A stretch of 15,911 bases of DNA from Planctomycetota bacterium (lineage in GTDB: Bacteria; Planctomycetota; Planctomycetia; Pirellulales; Pirellulaceae): positions 1 to 15,911 of the forward strand of contig JAPLNJ010000389.1 in the NCBI GenBank assembly GCA_026692885.1, in the 5' to 3' direction. Shown in pieces: positions 7,217-12,793 of the stretch (the first letter of the stretch is position 1; each line of letters starts with the position of its first letter). The position numbers were made by a program, and so were the translations under genes. The notes under the pieces are model-generated. The model had not been told where the DNA came from and did not search any database. It saw nothing but the letters and a program-made list of their open reading frames with translations.

Positions 7217-8194
7217 CTATTTCTTTTTGTGGCCTTCCAAGTGCTTCATCAGCGGGCATGTGCCGCCCTTGGCTTTGCACTCGGCGATCTTCTTGCCCAG
7301 TTTCTCGATCTCCGCCCACACGGCGTCGGCCGAGGCGGACCACTGAATCACCAACGTCTTGTCTTCGCGGGTGATCTTCAGGGCGTCGACCAGTTTCGCG
7401 TCCTCCGCGTCCGAGGCCGCTTTCAGCGCTGCCAGGGCCTTGAAGCCATCGAGGATCGCTTTCACTTGGTCTGCCGACTCTGTCGTGTTCATGCTGAACC
7501 GAGCAAGGAAGAAGGATTCGCCCTTGTTTTCTCCCGTGGCGATCCGGTAGGACTGAGCTTGCTTCAACACGGGGCACTTGGTATGGGCACCCACGTCAAT
7601 CGCCCGGTGCAGGAAGGTCGTGCCGGGGGCGATGTCGCCGTCCAAGGCCGAGGGCTTGCCGACCAGACTGGGCGATTTGCCGCTCAACACGTCCAGAGCC
7701 GCCTTCACTTCCTCGACGCTACCGCCAAACACGGCCACCTTCGGCGTGAAGAAAACGCCCGTGGCATGGTGCTGCTTGTCACCTTTCTTGCACGTCCAAC
7801 TGTGCAATTCGTAGGCCCCGTACTTAGTGACCATGTGATCCGGGCCGAGCTTCGCTTTGTCCACCAGCAACTGCTGATTCATGTCCGCCAGCAGGATCAG
7901 CACGCCTTGCCGCTTACCAACCTGCGGGCCGTAGCACGTGATCCCATGCAGATCCGTCCTCAGATCCATGCCGATCATGTCGCGGACCGTATCCAGATGT
8001 TGGGCCGCTTCCTTGTGCATTTCCATGCACTTGTGGTAGCCCTTCTGCACCACGCTGCTAGCTCGGACAGCGTCCACGTCGAGATGCATAACCCACTTCG
8101 CGTCCGCGGCCACGTGCTTCAGCTCCAGTGGAGCCGCTTGGGCCAGCGCACCGAATCCCAGAACGATCGCAACTGCCACACTTAGAATTCGCAT
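7217..8194 (-). CDS. Secreted protein of unknown function
   Basis: A 325-residue protein with a near-ideal ribosome site (GGAGGTGACGT directly before the ATG), suggesting strong translation. A signal peptide covers residues 1-20 with a probable cut after AQA. The mature part opens with a pattern seen in planctomycete exported orphans (DAKWVMHLDVDAVRAS), then mixed alpha/beta sequence with several His/Cys/Lys-rich stretches (HKCMEMHKEAAQH, SWTCKKGDKQHH). It ends with a basic, cysteine-containing tail (GGTCPLMKHLEGHKKK). I recognise no catalytic motif, and no membrane helix follows the signal, so a soluble periplasmic or exported protein is likely. It is monocistronic: a palindromic repeat lies upstream and a strong terminator follows. 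It is a real gene, function unknown. Confidence 0.8.
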   Translation of the reverse strand: MRILSVAVAIVLGFGALAQAAPLELKHVAADAKWVMHLDVDAVRASSVVQKGYHKCMEMHKEAAQHLDTVRDMIGMDLRTDLHGITCYGPQVGKRQGVLILLADMNQQLLVDKAKLGPDHMVTKYGAYELHSWTCKKGDKQHHATGVFFTPKVAVFGGSVEEVKAALDVLSGKSPSLVGKPSALDGDIAPGTTFLHRAIDVGAHTKCPVLKQAQSYRIATGENKGESFFLARFSMNTTESADQVKAILDGFKALAALKAASDAEDAKLVDALKITREDKTLVIQWSASADAVWAEIEKLGKKIAECKAKGGTCPLMKHLEGHKKK

Positions 8195-8241
8195 ACGTCA
8201 CCTCCATCGAGTCAGAGAAGAAGAAAAACTGGCTTCACTCC

Positions 8242-8361
8242 GTAGTTCCACGTTCGGAAGGTAGCTGAACTCGTAAGAGTTCAGGGGGTTGGCGAAAGCC
8301 CCTGAATTCTTACGAATTCAGCTACGCCAATTTGCAACGCCGCTACGAACATTGGAACTAC
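8242..8361. repeat. Nested palindromic repeat (GTAGCTGAATTCGTAAG family)
   Basis: The inner arms at 8261-8287 and 8299-8325 match over 27 bases with two mismatches (GTAGCTGAAYTCGTAAGA...CAGGGG) around an 11-base loop. Outer arms GTAGTTCCACGTTCG (8242-8256) and CGAACATTGGAACTAC (8346-8361) nest outside, with one base of indel. The block sits 50 bases upstream of the start of the secreted-protein gene. Confidence 0.85.
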
Positions 8362-8443
8362 TGCCACTGCTCACAATACCCACGCTCAGACCGGATGGTT
8401 TCAGGGAGCATGGACTTTTTCTGCCAAGGTCCGACGTTCCCTC

Positions 8444-8583
8444 ACCCCGGACTTTGAAGTTGCGCATTTTTGTAGGATGGGTCTCCTGCCCCGTCCTTTT
8501 CCGATGTTCCTGAGGTCGGGTCGGAGGCCCAACCTACAAGAAACGCCGCGAAAACGCGATATCGCAACTTCAAAGACCCCGGA
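8444..8583. repeat. Second nested palindromic repeat
   Basis: The outer arms at 8444-8463 and 8564-8583 share TTTGAAGTTGCG and its complement. Inner imperfect arms, TGTAGGATGGGTCTCC (about 8470-8495) and GGAGGCCCAACCTACA (about 8516-8538), nest inside. The block ends a few bases before the proposed promoter of the metallophosphoesterase gene. Confidence 0.75.
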
Positions 8584-8590
8584 CAACCGG

Positions 8591-8619
8591 TTGAGAAGTG
8601 TTTGGGACGTTGGTACGAT
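8591..8619 (+). promoter_or_regulatory. Possible sigma-70-type promoter of the phosphoesterase gene
   Basis: TTGAGA (8591-8596) and TACGAT (8614-8619) are separated by exactly 17 bases and lie about 37 bases before the preferred ATG at 8656. They match 5/6 and 4/6 of the consensus. The assignment is by pattern only. Confidence 0.35.
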
Positions 8620-8655
8620 GTGGCGGTTTGGGGGAACGTTTCAGGGACCAGCAAG

Positions 8656-9633
8656 ATGACTCCCACGCAGGACACCACAACGCTCGGACGTCGGGCGTTT
8701 CTCCACGATGGCACGCTTTTCTTGTTAGGGACAGGCTTGGCCGGATCAGCGGTTTCGTCAATGGCGGCCGAACAGGAGGCTCCCCGCCCGCAGATTGACC
8801 GGACGGCCTCGGAGGGCCGTCCTACCGTTTCGTCGATGGCGGTCGCACAGGAGGCTCCCCGCCCCCAGGTGCGATTCGGGGTGGTTACCGATTTGCACTA
8901 TGCGGACAAGGAATCCGCCGGTTCGCGCTGCTACCGGGAGACGCTCACGAAGCTCGCCGAAGCGGCGGACCGATGCCAGCAAGACCGCACGGATTTCGTC
9001 ATCGAACTGGGCGACTTCATCGACGCGGCGGACTCGGTGGAGCAAGAACGCGGTTATTTGGAACGGATCAACGCTGTGTTCGCCGCCCTCCCGTGTGCAA
9101 AGCATTATGTCCTCGGAAATCACTGCGTTTACACGTTGACGAAGCCGGAATTCCTGGAGACGGTCGGCCGCCGGGACTCCTATTACTCGTTCGATGTTGG
9201 CGGATATCATTTCGTCGTGCTGGACGCTTGTTTCCGCCAGGACGGCCAGCCCTACGGTCGCCAGAACGCCGAATGGACGGATGCGAACATCCCGGCCGCG
9301 GAACTCGCTTGGCTGCACGCCGACCTGAGCAAGACCTCGGCCAAGACGATCGTGTTTGTCCACCAGTGCTTGGATGTGGGCCAACCCTACGGAATCAAGA
9401 ATGCGCCGGAGGTCCGGAAAATCCTTGAGGCCTCGGGCCAGGTTCTCGCCGTGCTGCAAGGACACCGCCACCACAGCGACTATCGGGAGCTGGCACGCAT
9501 CCACTACTGTACCCTGGTCGCGATGGTCGACGGTTCGGGACCGGAGAAGAATGGCTATGCGCTCGTGGACGTGCTGACAGACGGCACGATCCGGATCAAA
9601 GGGTTTCGCCAGCAACCGAGCCACACGCTCTAA
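8656..9633 (+). CDS. Tat-exported calcineurin-like metallophosphoesterase
   Basis: A 325-residue protein from the ATG at 8656. A TTG 54 bases upstream is in frame but would precede the export signal awkwardly. The N-terminus is a twin-arginine signal (LGRRAFLHDGTLFLLGTGLAG). The catalytic core shows the full metallophosphoesterase set: DLH (79-81), GD (119-120), GNH (154-156), VHQ (His236) and GHRHH (269-273), so a dinuclear metal centre should be intact. It resembles the CpdA/alkaline-phosphatase-like group of calcineurin-type enzymes; the natural substrate is unknown, and folding before export fits metal loading in the cytoplasm. Between signal and core the protein has a duplicated SSMA-x-x-QEAPRPQ segment with a palindromic repeat between the copies. 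It is monocistronic, convergent with the next gene. Confidence 0.88.
   Translation: MTPTQDTTTLGRRAFLHDGTLFLLGTGLAGSAVSSMAAEQEAPRPQIDRTASEGRPTVSSMAVAQEAPRPQVRFGVVTDLHYADKESAGSRCYRETLTKLAEAADRCQQDRTDFVIELGDFIDAADSVEQERGYLERINAVFAALPCAKHYVLGNHCVYTLTKPEFLETVGRRDSYYSFDVGGYHFVVLDACFRQDGQPYGRQNAEWTDANIPAAELAWLHADLSKTSAKTIVFVHQCLDVGQPYGIKNAPEVRKILEASGQVLAVLQGHRHHSDYRELARIHYCTLVAMVDGSGPEKNGYALVDVLTDGTIRIKGFRQQPSHTL
8752..8868. repeat. 42-bp duplication flanking a palindromic insert, in frame
   Basis: Bases 8752-8793 and 8827-8868 match at 38 of 42 positions (starting GTTTCGTC and ending in a CCCCGCCC-rich run). Between them, a 33-base insert (8794-8826) contains GGACGGCC-TCGGAG-GGCCGTCC at 8801-8822, a perfect 8-bp hairpin. 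The insert is a multiple of three and leaves the export-linker frame open. Confidence 0.85.
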
Positions 9634-9660
9634 CGCGGATGATTCGCGGCAATCCTGCTC

Positions 9661-9789
9661 GTAGGGTGCATCGCGCCAGCGGCTGGCCGGGACCAGCGGC
9701 GCTCGTCAAGCGTTGTCCAAGGTTGCACACTGAGGATCGCCGTTTGCCGCTGGCGACGATGCACCTTGAGCGAGCTTGCTGTACCCTAC
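9661..9789. repeat. Palindromic repeat in a convergent intergenic gap
   Basis: GTAGGG at 9661 pairs with CCCTAC ending at 9789. Inside, GGTGCATCG (9665-9673) followed by CGCCAGCGGC pairs with GCCGCTGGCG (9746-9755) and CGATGCACC (9757-9765). It fills the gap between the converging phosphoesterase and 9804 genes and could end transcription from both sides, though no clear U-run is present. Confidence 0.75.
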
Positions 9790-9803
9790 AGGAATAACCC
9801 GCG

Positions 9804-10448
9804 TCAGGGAAACACGATGTTCAATTCCCGCTCGCCGTCCATAACCTCTTCGCGCCAACGATAGTCCTGGCCCGCAAACAGATCCGGCACTAGCAGGAAG
9901 AATCGGCCGAGTTCCGCTAGCACGTGTCGCGGTGGCACAACTTGGCGACTGGCTTGATGCGAGGAAATGACCAACACGTAGTATCTGCCGGCGCCTGACA
10001 CGCGGAGATGGACACGCCCCTGCTGATCGGCGCGTGCATAGTTGCCACCCAGGCTGCGGATCACCGCCAACCCGGGATGATCGTCGGCCGGTCGAGGCTC
10101 CTGAGGACGTAAGCCGTCCCAGGCGATTTTGCTGTCGGGCGGATTCGATTGCGGCAGGACGATCGCGACTGCCCCCACGTCCGGCACCGTGGCCTGGTCT
10201 CCATTGACGAACGACACCGTGATCTGGAGGACACAGGGCTGGGGAACTGCAGCGACGTCTGGCCTGCCACGGGGCACGGTCCCCCGACCCAACAGAATCC
10301 CCAAGCCAAAGGCGCCTACCGCCACGACCCCCAGCAGCAGGCCCTGCCAATAGACCACGCGGCGAGACACAATCACATAGCTGGGGCCGGTCCGAAAATC
10401 CGCCCTGGAGAAGTCGGGAGTCTTGTTCGGGCGGGGATCGGACGGCAT
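9804..10448 (-). CDS. Membrane-anchored protein with a beta-rich periplasmic domain
   Basis: 214 residues from the ATG at 10448; the frame is open to 10529, but those codons overlap the preceding gene and read like non-coding sequence. After a short polar N-terminus, residues about 32-55 form one membrane helix (VVYWQGLLLGVVAVGAFGLGILLG). The remainder, presumably periplasmic, is rich in beta-strand pattern; the segment ADQQGRVHLRVSGAGRYYVLVIS recalls transthyretin/carboxypeptidase-regulatory-like folds common in planctomycete surface proteins, but that is only a resemblance. No catalytic motif is visible. No ribosome site is seen before the ATG, so it may depend on the upstream gene, which ends 34 bases earlier. 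Function unknown. Confidence 0.7.
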   Translation of the reverse strand: MPSDPRPNKTPDFSRADFRTGPSYVIVSRRVVYWQGLLLGVVAVGAFGLGILLGRGTVPRGRPDVAAVPQPCVLQITVSFVNGDQATVPDVGAVAIVLPQSNPPDSKIAWDGLRPQEPRPADDHPGLAVIRSLGGNYARADQQGRVHLRVSGAGRYYVLVISSHQASRQVVPPRHVLAELGRFFLLVPDLFAGQDYRWREEVMDGERELNIVFP

Positions 10449-10482
10449 GGCAGAACGCTTGACCAACGTTTGGCTCAGGGTA

Positions 10483-10731
10483 CTAGCCGTCGGACCGATC
10501 GGACAAATCCTTCGGGTCGGCCAGCGCATGGATTCCCAGCACGCCCACCAACAGGATCAGGTCCACCACCGCGAGCATCAGGACACTCATTGCAATCCAA
10601 CGCAGCACCTGCGCGCCCACCAAGTCCAGCGTAGCTTGGGCCAAAGCGGCTCCGCCAAGCACGACCGCAAAGGCCACAACCAACAGCGGCAAGGCGAACA
10701 CCAGGATGGCAAGCAGGGGTCGTGGAATCAC
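10483..10731 (-). CDS. Small two-helix membrane protein
   Basis: 82 residues from a GTG start; no strong ribosome site is visible. Two long hydrophobic segments (about residues 4-31 and 42-68, rich in Leu/Val/Ala) are joined by a short polar loop, and a charged tail (ADPKDLSDRSDG) follows. It has no recognised family. Support comes from its membrane character, codon use like its neighbours, and tight placement 34 bases before the next gene, with which it probably forms a two-gene operon. It could be an accessory or anchor for the neighbour; that is conjecture. Confidence 0.6.
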   Translation of the reverse strand: MIPRPLLAILVFALPLLVVAFAVVLGGAALAQATLDLVGAQVLRWIAMSVLMLAVVDLILLVGVLGIHALADPKDLSDRSDG

Positions 10732-10857
10732 AGTACCGTCTTTTCCCGTTGAGTGAGTTGGATCATTGTGCGGGCTGGGGGCGACTCTGTCAATCGCCGC
10801 CCAGGTTCGCAGGGCAGACTTGGAGACGATCTCAAGGACCCTGCCGAAGGCGGGGAT

Positions 10858-12102
10858 TCACTGGTTATCGGGTCCAACTTTGATCACCATCGCCGTGAGG
10901 TCATCCTTCGGATTCTCAGGGGAGCAGAACTCCCGGACTCCACGGATGATCGCTGCGACGATCTCGCCAGCCGGTCTGCTGCGATCCGCAGCCACAATCT
11001 CTAGTGCCCCTGCTATTCCAAACACGGTGTCCGCGGCGGATCTTGCTTCCAGAATACCGTCTGTCAACAGCAGCACCATGTCGCCAGACTCTAACGTCAC
11101 GGCGTCGTGGGAGCAAAACTCCGGATTGGGCAATACCGCGAGCGGAACGGTGGTGCTCTCCAGGCGGGCCTTGATGTTGTTCATCGAATCAAGGATAAAC
11201 CCCGGCGGGTGTCCGGCGTTTACCCAGGTGAGCGATCTGGCGTTTGGAACCAGTCGTGCAAACAGAAGCGTGACAAAGGGCTCGGTCTCGTCGACGAGGA
11301 ATCGGTTGAGCTGCGTCAAAATCTCGGCGGGCTGACTGTAGATTTGTGCTAGCGACCGCACGTGGGCGTACGTCAGAGCCATGACGATTGCGGGCCCCAG
11401 CCCGTGCCCGCTGACGTCGCCAACCACAAACCCCATGGAGCCATCGGGCATCGCGACATAATCGAAGTAGTCTCCCGCCGCAAACTCGGCCGGATACGAG
11501 GCCCCCGCGATGTCGAAGCCGGCCAGAGCGGGCGGAGCCCTCGGCCACAGCCGTGCCTGAATCGCTGCTGCCGCCAGCAGATGGGCTTCACGTTCCCACA
11601 ACGCCTGCTCCGCTTCCTTACGTGCCGAGACATCTTCCACAAGGCCGTCGTAGCCGACTAACAGGCCCGTCTCGTCGCAACGCTGGATAATCGTATTGCG
11701 TATCCAACGCACACCGCCGTGCTTGTGGAGGATCCGGTGTTCGATAGGCTGCGTTTTCTTGCCATCGAGGATTTTCGCCACGTACTGCTGGACCTGTCCG
11801 CGGTCGTCGGGATGGATCATGCGGAACCACAGATAGGGGTCAGCCGCATACTCCTCCGGGCCATATCCTGTTGCACCTAGGCATCCCACCGTATGTCGGG
11901 TCGCTATCGGTACGCCGTTCACAAAAGCGACGGAATAGGTGTAGCTGGTGATGGCGGCGAGCAACTCGCGGTAACGCTGTTCACTTTCGTACAACGCCTT
12001 TTCCACGAGGTCTAGGTATTCCCCGTCGGCCCGGCGAAGTCCAGCCCGTTCGTCAGTCGGATTGTCTTCGATCAACAACAGTCGGAGTGCCTCGCTACCC
12101 AT
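10858..12102 (-). CDS. PAS-SpoIIE (RsbU-type) protein phosphatase with a receiver-domain stub
   Basis: 414 residues; GAGGGA sits a few bases before the ATG. Residues about 6-17 (LRLLLIEDNPTD) are the first strand and acidic pair of a response-regulator receiver, but the rest of that domain, including the phosphorylated Asp, is missing. A PAS domain follows (about 40-165, with HPDDR and a PAC end near EDVSARK). The SpoIIE/PP2C phosphatase domain (about 180-410) has its metal motifs intact: GDYFD (210-214), GDVSGHG (228-234), TDG (347-349) and DDLT (400-403). RsbU-type enzymes dephosphorylate anti-anti-sigma factors in partner-switching circuits, so a role in stress or general signalling is likely, but no partner gene is in the window. 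A broken HPr gene lies directly upstream. It probably senses a signal through PAS, since the receiver cannot work. Confidence 0.88.
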   Translation of the reverse strand: MGSEALRLLLIEDNPTDERAGLRRADGEYLDLVEKALYESEQRYRELLAAITSYTYSVAFVNGVPIATRHTVGCLGATGYGPEEYAADPYLWFRMIHPDDRGQVQQYVAKILDGKKTQPIEHRILHKHGGVRWIRNTIIQRCDETGLLVGYDGLVEDVSARKEAEQALWEREAHLLAAAAIQARLWPRAPPALAGFDIAGASYPAEFAAGDYFDYVAMPDGSMGFVVGDVSGHGLGPAIVMALTYAHVRSLAQIYSQPAEILTQLNRFLVDETEPFVTLLFARLVPNARSLTWVNAGHPPGFILDSMNNIKARLESTTVPLAVLPNPEFCSHDAVTLESGDMVLLLTDGILEARSAADTVFGIAGALEIVAADRSRPAGEIVAAIIRGVREFCSPENPKDDLTAMVIKVGPDNQ

Positions 12103-12123
12103 GGCAATCCCTCAGTTGTGGCG

Positions 12124-12300
12124 CTAGGTAGTGTAGGCGACCTCGTCCCCCGCACACACCATCGCCACCGCCTCTAACGCCTGTTGGGCCTCTGGCCCGG
12201 TCGCCGACAGGACCAGCTTCGTTCCCTGGGCGACCGCCAGCGACAGCAAGCCCAAGACGCTTGTCGCTGGCTGGCTCTGACCGTTCTTTTGGATCGTCAC
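12124..12300 (-). pseudogene. HPr-like phosphocarrier remnant (C-terminal half)
   Basis: 58 codons from a GTG at 12300 read as the C-terminal half of an HPr phosphocarrier: VTIQKNG, then SVLGLLSLAVAQGTKLVLSATG and PEAQQALEAV, including the position of the regulatory Ser46 (SVLG). HPr is normally about 85-90 residues, and the half with the phosphorylated His15 is absent. The same frame is open back to 12420 but is interrupted by TAA at 12301-12303; upstream codons show no clear LHxRPA motif in any frame, so a single frameshift does not restore the gene. No ribosome site precedes the GTG. It ends 21 bases before the phosphatase start, so it may have been co-transcribed with it. It was recognised from family pattern and is not a complete gene. 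Confidence 0.7.
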
Positions 12301-12457
12301 TTACGCCTGGTGCTTATTTTCCAGCTCCGACACACCTGGAAGAATCGGAAAATGGACGGTTTGCACATGGTGGATTCCACCAGCACCAAACGGTTTTTGA
12401 CGGGGGGGAGTGTCAAGCATGAGGTTTGACGTTGTCGCCTGGACGGGGCTTGCCGCG

Positions 12458-12555
12458 AGGGCTCAGACGTACAGAATTCAAAATTGGCGGTTTAGCGACT
12501 TTGCCAAGTCAGAGTGGTTTGTCCGCCAATTTTGAATTCTGTACGTCTGAGCCCT
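12458..12555. repeat. 33-bp perfect inverted repeat, MITE-like
   Basis: Arms at 12458-12490 and 12523-12555 are exact reverse complements over 33 bases (ends AGGGCTCAGACGTACAG; AT-rich inner part AGAATTCAAAATTGGCGG). The 32-base loop holds a further perfect GACTT-TGCC-AAGTC hairpin (12497-12510). There is no open frame of note. It lies in the divergent gap between the HPr remnant and the histidine kinase gene. Confidence 0.92.
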
Positions 12556-12717
12556 GTCTGGGGTCCGGCACTGCGGAACCGTAAAATCTCATTCTTCACG
12601 CGTCAGGATCAAGAAACCGTTTGGTGCCAGGAGGCGGCCGGGGGCGATGCCGGCCGCCTGAATCGCCTCAGGTGGCGGTAGATCCGGTGCCGGCTTGGGG
12701 TTGCGGCCGGCATTGGA

Positions 12718-12746
12718 TTGGCCGGGACCGCCACAATGGTTACAAT
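12718..12746 (+). promoter_or_regulatory. Possible promoter of the kinase-regulator operon
   Basis: TACAAT at 12741-12746 matches the -10 consensus at five of six positions; TTGGCC at 12718-12723, 17 bases upstream, is a weaker -35 (4/6). Transcription would begin near 12753, about 40 bases before the ATG. By pattern only. Confidence 0.4.
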
Positions 12747-12793
12747 ACGCGGTTGCCAAGCCGTCGCAGTCAAGGGTTGGAAGGAAGGGTTGA

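Noticed and set aside
8758..9624. 288-codon minus-strand frame over the phosphoesterase gene
   Set aside because: All metallophosphoesterase motifs lie on the plus strand.
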